NCBI RefSeq assembly: GCF_048564905.1
Contig: NW_027328721.1
Location: 37,406,870-37,470,869 of the forward strand
DNA length: 64,000 nucleotides
Origin: Vicugna pacos
Lineage: Eukaryota; Chordata; Mammalia; Artiodactyla; Camelidae
Reading direction: 5' to 3'
The notes beneath the pieces are model-generated. The model searched no databases. It saw only the letters and a list, made by a program, of their open reading frames with translations, and was not told where the DNA came from. The translations under genes were made by a program, and so were the position numbers. Below are positions 11,431 through 25,600 of the stretch, one piece after another (within the stretch, counting starts at the first letter, position 1; each line of letters opens with the position of its first letter).

Positions 11431-14400
11431 GGCAGCGCTTGGGTTCTAACGGAATGCCTAAGCTCGTCTCCCCTGAGGGTTTTCCTAATGTCTCTGTGCA
11501 AGGGAATGCTAGGGGGTTTGCAGGATATCCCAGTGACAGAGGCAGCCTCCCCAAGGACAGGGAAGTTATTTCTCGTACTTCCCCGAACAGGGAACACCTG
11601 TGACTGAAGAGAGCTGCGTGGAGTTGTCTCTCGTCCTCCCCCACGCACTGACAATGGTTCCGGAATCCTGAGCGTGGGGAGGTTCCAGCAGCGGTCGGCA
11701 GCGCTTGGGTTCTAACGGAAAGCCTAAGCTCGTCTCCCCTGAGGATTTTCCTAATGTCTCGGTGCCAGGGAATGCTAGGGGGGTTTGCAGGATATCCCAG
11801 TGACAGAGGCTGCCTCCCCAAGGACAGGGAAGGTATTTTTCGGACTTCCCCGAACAGGGAACACCTGTGAGTGAAGAGAGCTGCGTGCAGTTGTCTCTCG
11901 AGCTCCCCCACGCACTGACAATGGTTCCGGAATGCTGAGCTTGGGGAGGTTCCACCAACCGTCGGCAGCGCTTGGGTTCTAACGGAATGCCTAAGCTTGT
12001 CTCCCTGAGGGTTTTCCTAATGTCTCTGTGCCAGGGAATGCTAGGGGGGTTTGCAGGATATCCCAGTGACAGATACTGCATCCCCAAGGATAGGGAATTT
12101 ATTTCTCAGACTTCCCCGAACAGGGAACAACTGTGACTGAAGAGAGCTTCGTGGAGTTTTCTCATGAACTCCCCCACGCACTGACAATGTTTCCAGAATC
12201 CTGAGCGTGGGGAGGTTCCACCAACGATCGGCAGTGCGTGGGTTCTAACGGAAAACCAAATCTCGTCTCCCCTGAGTTTTTTCGTAATGTCTCTGTGCCA
12301 GGGAATGCTTGGGGTGGTTGTAGGATATCCCAGTGACAGAGGCTGCCTCCCCAAGGTCAGGGAATTTATTTCTCGGACTTCCCCGAACAGGGAACACCTG
12401 TGACTGAAGAGAGCTGCGTGGAGTTTTCTCTCGAGCTCCCCCATGCACTGCAATGGTTCCGGAATCCTGAACGTGGGGAGGTTCCACCAACGGTCGGCAG
12501 CGCGTGGGTTCTAACGGAAAGCCTAAGCTCGTCTCCCCTGAGTTTTTTCCTAATGTCTCTGTCCCAGGGAATGCTAGGGAGTTTGCAGGATATCCCAGTG
12601 ACAGAGGCTGCCTCCCCAAGTTCAGGGAATGTACTTCACGGACTTCCCCGAACAGTGAACACCTGTGATTGAAGAGAGCTGCGTGGAGTTGTCTCTCGAG
12701 CTCCCCCTCGCACTGACAATGGTTCCGGAATCCTGAGCGTGGGGAGGTTCCACCAACGGTCGGCAGCGCGTGGGTTCTAACGGAAAGCTTATGTTCGTCT
12801 CCCCTGAAGGTTTTCCTATGGTCTCTGTGCCAGGGAATGCTAGGGGTGTTTGCAGGATATCCCAGTGACAGAGGCTGAATCCCCAATGTCAGGGAAGGTA
12901 TTTCTCGTACTTCCGCAAACAGGGAACACCTGTGACTGAAGAGAGCTGCGTGGAGTTGTCTCTCGAGCTCCCCCATGCACTGACAATGGTTCCGGAATCC
13001 TGAGCGTGGCAAGGTTCCAGCAGCGGTCGGCAGAGCGTGGGTTCTAACGGAAAGCCTAATCTCGTCTCCCCTGAGGGTTTTCCTAATTTTTCTGTGATAG
13101 GGAATGCTAGGGGGGTTTGCAGGATATCCCAGTGACAGAGGCTGCCACCCCAAGGTCAGGGAAGCTATTTCTCGGACTTCCCCGAACAGGGAACAACTGT
13201 GACTGAAGAGAGCTGCGTGGAGTTGTCTCTCGAGCTCCCCCACGCACTGACAATGGTTCAGGAAGGCTGAGCGTGGGGAGGTTCCATCACGGTCGGCAGC
13301 GCTTGAGTTCTAACGGAATGCCTAAGCTAGTCTCCCCTGAGGGTTTTCCTAATGTTTCTGTGCCAGGGAATGCTAGGGGGTTTGCAGGATATCCCAGTGA
13401 CAGAGGCTGCATCCCCAAGGTCAGGGAAGATATTTCCCGGACTTCCCCGAACAGGGAACACCTGTGACTGAAGAGAGCTGCGTGGAGTTGTCTCTCGAGC
13501 TCCCCCACGCACTGACAATGGTTCTGGAATCATGAGCGTGGGGATGTTCCACCAACGGTCAGCAGTGCGTGGGTTCTAACGGAAAGCCTAAGCTCGTCTC
13601 CCCTGAGAGTTTTCCTAATGTCTCTGTGCCAGGGAATGATAGGGGGCTTTGCAGGATATCCCAGTGACAGAGGCTGCCTCCCCAAGTTCAGGGAAGGTAT
13701 TTCTCGGACTTCCCCGAACAGGGAACACCTGTGACTGAAGAGAGCTGCGTGGAGTTGTTTCTCGAGCTCCCCCACTCACTGACAATGGTTCCAGAATCCT
13801 GAGCGTGGGGAGGTTCCACCAACGATCGGCAGTGCGTGGGTTCTAACGGAAAACCAAATCTCGTCTCCTCTGAGTTTTTTCGTAATGTCTCTGTGCCAGG
13901 GAATGCTAGGGGTGGTTGTAGGATATCCCAGTGACAGAGGCTGCCTCCCCAAGGTCAGGGAATTTATTTCTCGGACTTCCCCGAACAGGGAACACCTGTG
14001 ACTGAAGAGAGCTGCGTGGAGTTTTCTCTCGAGCTCCCCCATGCACTGCAATGGTTCCGGAATCCTGAACGTGGGGAGGTTTCACCAACGGTCGGCAGCG
14101 CGTGGGTTCTAACGGAAAGCCTAAGCTCGTCTCCCCTGAGAGTTTTCCTAATGTCTCTGTGCCAGGGAATGCTAGTGGGCTTTGCAGGATATCCCAGTGA
14201 CAGAGGCTGCCTCCCCAAGGTCAGGGAAGATATTTCTCGGACTTCCCCGAACAGGGAACACCTGTGACTGAAGAGAGCTGCGTGGAGCTGTCTCACGTGA
14301 TCCCCCACATACTGACAATGGTTCCCGAATCCTGAGCGTGGAGAGGTTCCACCAACGGTCGGCAGCGCGTGGGTTCTTATGGAATGCCTAAGCTCGACTC

Positions 14401-17400
14401 CCCTGAGGGTTTTCCTAATATCTCTGTGCCAGGGAATGCTAGGGGTGTTTGCAGGATATCCCAGTGACAGACGCTGCCTTCCCAAGGTCAGGGAAGGTTT
14501 TTCTCGGACTTCCCCGAACAGGGAACACCTGTGACTGAAGAGAGCTGCGTGGAATTGTCTCTCGAGATCCCGCACGCACTGACAATGGTTCCGGAATTCT
14601 GAGCGTGGGGAGGATCCACCAACGGTCGGCAGCGCGTGGATTCTAACGGAATTGCTAAGCTCGTCTCCCCTAAGTGTTTTCCTAATTTCTCTTTGCCAGG
14701 GAATGCTATGGGTGTTTGCAAGATATCCCAGTGACAGAGGCTGCCTCCCCAAGGTCAGGGAAGGTATTTCTCGGACTTCCCCGAACAGGGAACTCCTGTG
14801 ACTGAAGAGAGCTGCGTGGATTTGTCTCTCGAACTCCCCCACGCACTGACAATGGTTCCGGAATCCTGAGCGTGGGGAGGTTCCACCAACGGTCGGCAGC
14901 GCGTGGGTTCTAACGGAATGCCTAAGCTCGTTTCCCCTGAGGGTTTTCCTACTGTCTCTGTGCCAGGGAATGCTAGGGGTTTTGCAGGATATCCCAGTGA
15001 CAGAGGCTGCCTCCCCAAGGTCAGGAATTGTATTTCTCGGACTTCCCCGAACAGGGAACACCTGTGAATTAAGAGAGCTGCGTGGAGTTGTCTCTCGAGC
15101 TCCCCCACGCACTGTCAATGGTTCCGGAATCCTGAGCGTGGGGAGGTTCCACCAACGGTCGGCAGCGCGTGGGTTCTAACGGAAAGCCTAAGCTCGTCTC
15201 CCCTGAGGATTTTCCTAATGTCTCTGTGCCAGGGAATGCTAGGGGTGTTTGCAGGATATCCCAGTGACAGAGGCTGCCTCCCCTAGGTTAGGGAAGTTAC
15301 TTCTCGGACTTCCTCAATCAGGGAACACCTGTGAATGAAGAGAGCTGCGTGGAGTTGTCTCTCGAGCTCCCCCACGCACTGACAATGGTTCCGGAATCCT
15401 GAGCGTGGGGAGGTTCCACCAACGGTCGGCAGCGCGTGGGTTCTAACGGAATGCCTAAACTCGTCTCCCCTGAGGGTTTTCCTAATGTCTCTGTGCCAGG
15501 GAATGCTAGGGGTGTTTGCAGGATATCCCAGTGACAGTTGCTGCCTCCCCAAGGACAGGGAAGTTATATCTCGGACTTCCCTGAACAGGGAACACCTGTG
15601 ACTGAAGAGAGCTGCGTGGAGTTGTCTCTCGATCTCCCCCACGCACTGACAATGGTTCCGGAATGCTGAGCGTGGGGAGGTTCCACCAACGGTCGGCAGC
15701 GCTTGGGTTCTAACGGAATGCCTAAGCTCGTCTCCCCTGAGGGTTTTCCTAATATCTCTGTGCCAGGGAATGCTAGGGGGTTTGCAGGATATCCCAGTGA
15801 CAGAGGCAGCCTCCCCAAGGACAGGGAAGTTATTTCTTGTACTTCCCCGAACAGGGAACACCTGTGACTGAAGAGAGCTGCGTGGAGTTGTCTCTCGACC
15901 TCCCCCACGCACTGACAATGGTTCCGGAATCCTGAGCGTGGGGAGGTTCCAGCAGCGGTCGGCAGCGCTTGGGTTCTAACGGAAAGCCTAAGCTCGTCTC
16001 CCCTGAGGATTTTCCTAATGTCTCTCTGCCAGGGAATGCTAGGGGGGTTTGCAGGTTATCCCAGTGACTTAGGTTGCCTCCCCAATGTCAGGGAAGGTAA
16101 TTCTCGGACTTCCCCGAACAGGGAACACCTGTGACTGAAGAGAGCTGCGTGGAGCTGTCTCACGAGCTCCCCCACGAACTGACAATATTTCCCGAATCCT
16201 GAGCGTGGAGAGGTTCCACCAAAGGTCAGCAGCGCGTGGGTTCTAATGGAATGCCTAAGCTCGTCTCTCCTGAGGATTTTCCTAATATCTATGTGCCAGG
16301 AAATGCTAGGGTTGTTTGCAGGATATCCCAGTGACAGAGGCTGCCTCCCCAAGGTCAGGGAATGTTTTTCTCGGACTTCCCCGAACAGGGAACACCTGTG
16401 ACTGAAGAGAGCTGCGTGGAGTTGTCTCTCGAGTTCCGCACGCACTGAGAATGGTTCCGGAATCCTGAGCGTGGGGAGGTTCCACCAACGGTCGGCAGCG
16501 CTTGGGTTCTAACGGAAAGCCTAAGCTCGTCTCCCCTGAGGGTTTTCCTAATTTCTCTGTGCCAGGGAATGCTAGGGGGGTTTGCAGGATATCCCAGTGT
16601 CAGAGGCTGCCTCCCCAAGGTCAGGGAAGGTATTTCTCGGACTTCCCCGAACAGGGAACTCCTGTGACTGAAGAGAGATGCGTGCAGTTGTCTCTCGAGC
16701 TCCCCCACGCACTGACAATGGTTCCGGATTCCTGAGCGTGGGGAGGTTCCAACAACGGACGGCAGCGCTTGGGTTCTAACGGAATGCCTAAGCTCGTCTC
16801 CCCTGTGGGTTTTCCTAATATCTCTGTGCCAGGGAATGCTAGGGGGGTTTGCAAGGTATCCCAGTGAGAGAGGCTGCCTCCCCAAGTTCAGGGAAGGTAT
16901 TTTTCGGACTTCCCCGAACAGGGAACACCTGTGAGTGAAGAGAGCTGCGTGCAGTTGTCTCTCGAGCTCCCCCACGCACTGACAATGGTTCCGGAATGCT
17001 GAGCTTGGGGAGGTTCCACCAACCGTCGGCAGCGCTTGGGTTCTAACGGAATGCCTAAGCTTGTCTCCCTGAGGGTTTTCCTAATGTCTCTGTGCCAGGG
17101 AATGCTAGGGGGGTTTGCAGGATATCCCAGTGACAGATACTGCATCCCCAAGGATAGGGAATTTATTCTCAGACTTCCCCGAAAAGGGAACACCTGTGAC
17201 TGAAGAGAGCTTCGTGGAGATGTCTAATGAACTCCCCCACGCACTGACAATGTTTCCAGAATCCTGAGCGTGGGGAGGTTCCACCAACGATCGGCAGTGC
17301 GTTGGTTCTAACGGAAAAACAAATCTCGTCTCCCCTGAGTTTTTTCGTAATGTCTCTGTGCCAGGGAATGCTAGGGGTGGTTGTAGGATATCCCAGTGAC

Positions 17401-20400
17401 AGAGGCTGCCTCCCCAAGGTCAGGGAATTTATTTCTCGGACTTCCCCGAACAAGGAACACCTGTGACTGAAGAGAGCTGCGTGGAGTTTTCTCTCGAGCT
17501 CCCCCATGCACTGCAATGGTTCCGGAATCCTGAACGTGGGGAGGTTCCACCAACGGTCGGCAGCGCGTGGGTTCTAACGGAAAGCCTAAGCTCGTCTCCC
17601 CTGAGTTTTTTCCTAATGTCTCTGTCCCAGGGAATGCTAGGGGGTTTGCAGGATATCCCAGTGACAGAGGCTGCCTCCCCAAGTTCAGGGAATGTATTTC
17701 TCGGACTTCCCCGTACAGGGAACACCTGTGATTGAAGAGAGCTGCGTGGAGTTGTCTCTCGAGCTCCCCCTCGCACTGACAATGGTTCCGGAATCCTGAG
17801 CGTGGGGAGGTTCCACCAACGGTCGGCAGCGCGTGGGTTCTAACGGAAAGCTTATGTTCGTCTCCCCTGAAGGTTTTCCTAATGTCTCTGTTCCAGGGAA
17901 TGCTAGGGGTGTTTGAGGGTATCCCAGTGACAGAGGCTGAATCCAAAAGGTCAGGGAAGGTATTTCTCGTACTTCCCCGAACAGGGAACACCTGTGACTG
18001 AAGAGAGCTGCGTGGAGTTGTCTCTCGAGCTCCCCCACGCACTGACAATGGTTCCGGAATCCTGAGCGTGGGGAGGTTCCACCAACGGTCGACAGCGCGT
18101 GGGTTCTAACGGAAAGCCTAAGCTCGTCTCCCCTGAGTCTTTTCCTAATATCTCTGTGCCAGGGAATGCTAGGGGGGTTTGCAGGATATCCCAGTGACAG
18201 AGGCTGCCTCCCCAAGGTCAGGGAAGGTATTTCTCGGACTTCCCCGAACAGGGAACCCCAGTGACTGAAGAGAGCTGCGTGGAGTTGTCTCTCGAGCTCC
18301 CTCACGCACTGACAATGGTTCCGGAATCCTGAGCGTGGGGAGGTTCCACCAACGGTCGGCAGCGCGTGGTTTCAAATGGAAAGCTTAACCTCGTCTCCCC
18401 TGAGGTTTTTCCTAATGTCTCTGTGCCAGGGAATGCTAGGGGTGGTTGCAGGATATCCCAGTGACAGATTCTGCCTCCCCAAGTTCAGGGAAGGTATTTC
18501 TCGGACTTCCCAGAACAGGGAACACCTGTGACTGAAGAGAGCTGCGTGGAGTTGTCTCTCGATCTCCCCCACGCACTGACAATGGTTCTGGAATCCTGAG
18601 CGTGGGGAGGTTCCACCAACGGTCAGCAGCGCGTGGGTTGTAACGGAAAGCCTAAGCTCGTCTCCCCTGAGAGTTTTCCTAATGTCTTTGTGCCAGGGAA
18701 TGCTAGGGGGCTTTGCAGGATATCCCAGTGACAGAGGCTGCCTCCCCAAGGTCAGGGAAGATATTTCTCGGACTTCCCCGAACAGGGAACACCTGTGACT
18801 GAAGAGAGCTGCGTGGAGCTGTCTCACGTGATCCCCCACATACTGACAATGGTTCCCGAATCCTGAGCGTGGAGAGGTTCCACCAACGGTCGGCAGCGCG
18901 TGGGTTCTTATGGAATGCCTAAGCTCGTCTCCCCTGAGGGTTTTCCTAATATCTCTGTGCCAGGGAATGCTAGGGGTGTTTGCAGGATATCCCAGTGACA
19001 GAGGCTGCATTCCCAAGGTCAGGGAAGGTTTTTCTCGGACTTCCCCGAACAGGGAACACCTGTGACTGAAGAGAGCTGCGTGGAATTGTCTCTCGAGATC
19101 CCGCACGCACTGACAATGGTTCCGGAATTCTGAGCGTGGGGAGGATCCACCAACGGTCGGCAGGGCGTGGATTCTAACGGAATTGCTAAGCTCGTCTCCC
19201 CTAAGTGTTTTCCTAATGTCTCTTTGCCAGGGAATGCTATGGGTGTTTGCAAGATATCCCAGTGACAGAGGCTGCCTCCCCAAGGTCAGGGAAGTTATTT
19301 CTCGGACTTCCCCGAACAGGGAACACCTGTGATTGAAGAGAGCTGCGTGGAGTTTTCTCTCGAGCTCCCCCTCGCACTGACAATGGTTCCGGAATTCTGA
19401 GCGTGGGGAGGTTCCACCAACGGTCGGCAGCGCGTGGGTTCTAACGGAAAGCTTATGTTCGTCTCCCCTGAAGGTTTTCCTAATGTCTCTGTGCCAGGGA
19501 ATGCTAGGGGTGTTTGCAGGATATCCCAGTGACAGAGGCTAAATCCCCAAGGTCAGGGAAGGTATTTCTCGTACTTCCCCGAACAGGGAACACCTGTGAC
19601 TGAAGAGAGCTGCGTGGAGTTGTCTCTCGAGCTCCCCCACGCACTGACAATGGTTCCGGAATCCTGAGCGTGGGGAGGTTCCACCAACGGTCGACAGCGC
19701 GTGGGTTCTAACGGAAAGCCTAAGCTCGTCTCCCCTGAGTCTTTTCCTAATATCTCTGTGCCAGGGAATGCTAGGGGGGTTTGCAGGATATCCCAGTGAC
19801 AGAGGCTGCCTCCCCAAGGTCAGGGAAGGTATTTCTCGGACTTCCCCGAACAGGGAACCCCTGTGACTGAAGAGAGCTGCGTGGAGTTGTCTCTCGAGCT
19901 CCCCCACGCACTGACATTGGTTCCGGAATCCTGAGCGTGGGGAGGTTCCACCAACGGTCGGCAGCGCGTGGTTTCAAATGGAAAGCTTAACCTCGTCTCC
20001 CCTGAGGTTTTTCCTAATGTCTCTGTGCCAGGGAATGCTAGGGGTGGTTGCAGGATATCCCAGTGACAGATACTGCATCCCCAAGTTCAGGGAAAGTATT
20101 TCTCGGACTTCCACGAACAGGGAACACCTGTGACTGAAGAGAGCTGCGTGGAATTGTCTCTCGAGCTCCCCCACGTACTGACAATGATTCCGGAATCCTG
20201 AGCGTGGGGAAGTTACAGCAAAGGTCGGCAGCGCGTGGGTTCTAACGGAAAGCCTAAGCTCGTATCCCCTGAGGGTTTTCCTAATGTCTCTGTTCCAGAC
20301 AAGGATAGGGGTAGTTTGCAGGATATCCCAGTGACAGAGGCTGCCTCCCCAAGTTCAGGGAATGTATTTCTCGGACTTCCCCAAACACGGAACATCTGTG

Positions 20401-22632
20401 ACTGAAGAGAACTGCGTGGAGTTGTCTCTCGATCTCCCCCACGCACTGACAATGGTTCTGGAATCCTGAGCGTGGGGAGGTTACACCAACGGTCGGCAGC
20501 GCGTGGGTTCTAACGGAAAGCCTAAGCTCGACTTCCCTCAGGATTTTCCTAATGTCTCTGTGCCAGGGAATGATAGGGTGGTTTGCAGGATATCCCAGTG
20601 ACAGAGGCTGCCTCCCCATTGTCAGGGAAGTTTTTTTCATACTTCCCCGAACAGGAAACACCTGTGACTGAAGAGAGCTGCGCGGAGATGTCTCTCGAGC
20701 TCCCCCACGCACTGACAGATATTCCGGAATCCTGAGCGTGGGGAGGTTCCACCAACGGTCGGCAGCGCGTGGATTCTAACGGAATGCCTAAGCTCGTATC
20801 CCCTGAGGGTTTTCCTAATGTTTCTGTTCAGAAATGGATAGGGGTATATTGCAGGATATCCCAGTGACAGAGGCTGCCTCCCCAAGGTCAGGGAAAGTAT
20901 TTCTCGGACTTCCCCGAACAGGGAACACCTGTGAATGAAGAGAACTGCGTGGAGTTGTCTCTCGATCTCCCCCACGCACTGACAATGGTTCCGGAATCCT
21001 GAGCGTGGGGAGGTTCCACCAACGGTCGGCAGCGCGTGGGTTCTAACGAAAAGCCTAAGCTCGTCTCCCCTGAGGGTTTTCCTAATATCTCTGTGCCAGG
21101 GAATGCTAGGGGTGTTTGCAGGATATCCCAGTTTCAGAGGCTGCCTCCCCAAGGTCAGGGAAGGTATTTCTCGGACTTCCCCGAACAGGGAACACCTGTG
21201 ACTGAAGAGAGCTGCGTGGAGTTGTCTCTCGAGCTCCCCCACGCACTGACAAAGTTTCCGGAATCCTGAGCGTGGGAAGGTTCCACCAACGGTCGGCAGC
21301 GCTTGGGTTCTAACGGAAAGCCTTAGCTCGTCTCCCCTGTGGGTTTTCCTAATTTCTCTGTGCCAGGGAATGCTAGGGGGGTTTGCAGGATATCCCAGTG
21401 ACAGAGGCTGCCTCCCCAAGGTCAGGGAAGGCAATTCTCGGACTTCCCGGAACGGGGAACACCTGTGACTGAAGAGAGCTGCGTGGAGTTGTCTCTCAAG
21501 CTCCCCCACACACTGACAATGTTTCCGGAATCCTGAGCGTGGGGAGGTTCCACCAACGGTCGGCAGCGCGTGGGTTCTTACGGAAAGCATAAGCTCATCT
21601 CCCCTGAGGGTTTTCCTAAAGTCTCTGTGCCAGGAAATGCTAGGGGGGGTTTGCAGGATACCCCAGTGACAGAGGCTGCCTCCGCAAGGTCAGGGAAGGT
21701 ATTTCTCGGACTTTCCCGAACAGGGAACACCTGTGACTGAAGAGAGATGCGTGGAGTTTTCTCTCGAGATCCCCCACGCACTGAAAATGATTCCGGAATG
21801 CTGAGATTGGGGAGGTTCCACCAACGGTCGGCAGCGCTTGGGTTCTAACGGAATGCCTACGATCGTCTCCTCTGAGGGTTTTCCTAATGTCTCTGTGACA
21901 GGGAATGCTAGGGGGGTTTGCAGGATATCCCAGTGACAGATACTGCATCCCCAAGTTCAGGGAAAGTATTTCTCGGACTTCCACGAACAGGGAACACCTG
22001 TGACTGAAGAGAGCTGCGTGGAATTGTCTCTCGAGCTCCCCCACGTACTGACAATGATTCCGGAATCCTGAGCGTGGGGAGGTTACAGCAAAGGTCGGCA
22101 GCGCGTGGGTTCTAACGGAAAGCCTAAGCTCGTATCCCCTGAGGGTTTTCCTAATGTCTCTGTTCCAGACAAGGATAGGGGTATTTTGCAGGATATCCCA
22201 GTGACAGAGGCTGCCTCCCCAAGGTAAGGGAAGGTATTTCTCGGACTTCCCCGAACAGGGAACACCTGTGACTGAAAAGAGCAGCGTGGAGTTGTCTCTC
22301 GATCTCCCCCACGCACTGACAATGGTTCCGGAATCCTGAGCTTGGGGAGGTTCCACCAAAGGTCGGCAGCGCGTGGGTTCTAACGGAAAGCGTATGCTCG
22401 TCTCCCCTGAGGGTTTTCCTAATGTCTGTGTGCCAGGAAATGCTAGGGGGGGTTTGCAGGATACCCCAGTGACAGAGGCTGCATCCCCAAGGTCAGGGAA
22501 GGTATTTCTCGGACTTTCACGAACAGGGAACACCTGTGACTGAAGAGAGCTGCGTGGAGTTGTCTCTCGAGCTCCCCCACGCACTGACAAAGTTTCCGGA
22601 ATCCTTAGCGTGGGGAGGTTCAACCAACGGTC
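11431..22632. repeat. ~11.2 kb higher-order repeat, copy B (42 monomers)
   Basis: This is the tandem partner of 752-11430. It begins where AACCAACGGTCGGCAGCGC turns into CTTGGGTTC near 11430 and ends where the same words turn into GTGAGTTC near 22632. It carries two monomers (about 12990-13523) absent from copy A. Its last 110 bp or so (22520-22632) are also shared with the start of block C2 at 29460, so this edge was reused in a later rearrangement. The extreme similarity to copy A implies very recent duplication or ongoing conversion; a duplication created by the assembly itself cannot be excluded from sequence alone. Confidence 0.93.
12990..13523. repeat. Two-monomer segment present in copy B, absent in copy A
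   Basis: Copy A passes at about 2315-2325 from one monomer type straight into one with TGGTTCTGGAATCATGAGCG. Copy B reaches that same type only near 13515-13535, after an extra 533 bp. The added stretch has two monomers with their own variants, for example TTTTTCTGTGATAGGG near 13087 and CATCACGGTCGG near 13285. The flanks are in perfect monomer register. Whether B gained or A lost the dimer cannot be decided here. Confidence 0.85.
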
Positions 22633-25600
22633 GGCAGCGCGTGAGTTCTAACGGAAAGCCTAAGCTCATTTCCCCTGAGGGTTTTACTAATGTCTCTCTG
22701 CCAGGGAATGCTAGGGGGTTTTGCAGGATATCCCAGTGACAGAGGCTGCCTCCCCAAGGTCAGGGAAGGTATTTTTCAGACTTCCCGGAAAACGGAACAC
22801 CTGTGACTGAAGAGAGCTGCGTGGAGTTGTCTCTCGAGATCCCCCACGCACTGACAAATTTTCCGGAATCCTGAGCCTGGGGAGGTTCCACCAACGGTCG
22901 GCAGCGCGTGGATTCTAACGGAATGCCTAAGCTCGTATCCCCTGAGGGTTTTCCTAATGTTTCTGTTCAGAAATGGATAGGGGTATTTTGCAGGATATCC
23001 CAGTGACAGAGGCTGCCTCCCCAAGGTCAGGGAATGTATTTCTCGGACTTCCCCGAACAGGGAACACCTGTGAATGAAGAGAACTGCGTGGAGTTGTCTC
23101 TCGATCTCCCCCACGCACTGACAATGGTTCCGGAATCCTGAGCGTGGGGAGGTTCCACCAACGGTCGGCAGCGCGTGGGTTCTAACGAAAAGCCTAAGCT
23201 CGTCTCCCCTGTGGTTTTTCCTAATATCTCTGTGCCAGGGAATGCTAGGGGTGTTTGCAGGATATCCCAGATTCAGAGGCTGCCTCCCCAAGGTCAGGGA
23301 AGGTATTTCTCGGACTTCCCCGAAGAGGGAACACTTGTGACTGAAGAGAGCTGCGTGGAGTTGTCTCTCGAGCTCCCCCATGCACTGACAATGTTTCCGG
23401 AGTCCTGAGCGTGGGGAGGTTCCACCAACGGTCGGCAGCGCTTGGGTTCTAACGGAAAGCCTAAGCTCGTCTCCCCTGTGGGTTTTCCAAATTTCTCTGT
23501 GCCAAGGAATGCTAGGGGGGTTTGCAGGATATCCCAGTGACAGAAGCTGCCTCCCCAAGGTCAGGGAAGGTAATTCTCGGACTTCCCGGAACGGGGAACA
23601 CCTGTGACTGAAGAGAGCTGCGTGGAGTTGTCTCTCGAGCTCCCCCACACACTGACATTGTTTCCGGAATCCTGAGCGTGGGGAGGTTCCACCAACGGTC
23701 GGCAGCGTGTGGGTTCTTACGGAAAGCCTAAGCTCGTCTCCCCTGAGGATTTTCCTAATTTCTCTGTGCCAGGGAATGCTAGGGGGGTTTGCAGGATATC
23801 CCAGAGACAGAGGCTGCCTCCCCAAGTTAAGGGAAGGTATTTCTCGGACTTCCCCGAACAGCGAACACCTGTGACTGAAGAGAGCTTCGTGCAGTTGTCT
23901 CTCGAGCTCCCCCACGCACTGACAATTGTTCCGGAATCCTGAGCGTGGGGAGGTTCCACCAACGCTCGGCAACGCGTGGGTTCTAACGGAAATCCTAAGC
24001 TCGTCTCCCCTGAGGGTTTTCCTAATGTCTCTGTGCCAGGGAATGCTAGGGGTGTTTGTAGGATATCCCAGTGACAGAGTCTGCCTCCCCAAGGTCAGGG
24101 AAGGTATTTCTCGGACTTCCCCGTACAGGGAAAACCTGTGACTGAAGAGAGGTTCGTGGAGTTGTCTCTCGAGCTCCCCCACGCACTGACAATGTTTCCA
24201 GAATCCTGAGCGTGGGGAGGTTCCAACAAAGGTCGGCAGCGCGTGGGTTCTAACGGAAAGCCTAAGCTCGTCTCCCCTGAGGTTTTTCCTAATATATCTG
24301 TGCCAGGGAATACTAGGGGTGTTTGCAGGATATCCCAGATTCAGAGGCTGCCTCCCCAAGGTCAGGGAAGGTATTTCTCGGACTTCCCCGAACAGGGAAC
24401 ACCTGTGACTGAAGAGATATTCGTGCAGTTTTCTCTCGAGCTCCCCCACGCACTGACAATGGTTCCGGAATCCTGAGCGTGGGGAGGTTCCACCAACGGT
24501 CGGCAGCGCGTCGGTTATAACGGAAAGCCTAAGCTCGTCTCCCCTGAGGGTTTTCCTAATGTCTGTGTGCCAGGGAATGCTAGGGGGGTTTGCAGGATAT
24601 CCCAGTGACAGAGGCTGCATACCCAAGGACAGGGAAGGTATTTCACGGACTTCCCCGAACAGGGAACACCTGTGACTGAAGAGAGCTGCGTGGAGTTGTC
24701 TCTCGAACTCCCGCTCGCACTGACAATGGTTCCGGAATCCTGAGCGTGGGGAGGTTCCACCAACGGTCGGCAGCGCGTGGGTTCTTACGGAATGCCTAAG
24801 CTCGTCTCCCCTTGGGTTTTCCTAATATCTCTGTGCCAGGGAATCCTAGGGGTGTTTGCAGGATATCCCAGTGACAGAGGCTGACTCCCCAAGGTCAGGG
24901 AAGGTATTTCTCGGACTTCCCCGAACAGGGAACACCTGTGACTGAAGAGAGTTGCGTGGAGTTGTCTCTCAAGCTCCCCCACGCACTCAAAATGGTTCCG
25001 GTTTCCTGAGCGTGGAGAGGTTCCACCAACGGTCGGCAGCGCGTGGGTTCTAACGGAATGCCTAAGCTCGTCTCCCCTAAGGGTTTTCCAAATGTCTCTG
25101 TGCCAGGGAATGCTAGAGGGGGTTCAGGATATCCCAGTGACAGAGGCTGCCTCCCCAAGGTCAGGGAAGGTATTTCTCGGACTTCCCCGAACAGGGAACA
25201 CCTGTGACTGAAGAGAGCTGCGTGGAGTTTTCTCTCGAGCTCCCCCACGCACTGACAATGGTTCCGGAATCCTGTGCGTGGGGAGGTTCCACCAACGGTC
25301 GGCAGCACGTGGGTTCTAACGGAAAGCCTAAGCTCGTCTCCCATGAGGTTTTTCCTAATATCTCTGTGCCTGGGCATGCTAGGGGGGTTTGCAGGATATC
25401 CAAGTAACAGAGGCTGCCTCCCCAAGTTCAGGGAAGGTATTTCTATAACTTCCCCGAACAGGGAACACCTGTGACTGAAGAGAGCTGCGTGGAGTTGTCT
25501 CTCTAGCTCCCCCACGCACTGAAAATGTTTCCGGAATCCTTAGCATGGGGAGGTTCCACCAACGGTCGGCAGCGCGTGGGATCTAACGGAAAGTCTATGC

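Noticed and set aside
11400-11440. Junction of two unrelated arrays
   Set aside because: The switch occurs within one monomer in exact phase and is explained by the end of one 11 kb copy meeting the start of the next.
22776-24626. 616-codon minus-strand open frame as a repeat-protein gene
   Set aside because: It is seven 89-residue units read from satellite monomers. Several frames are open at once, no known domain or start context is present, and block indels ignore the reading frame.
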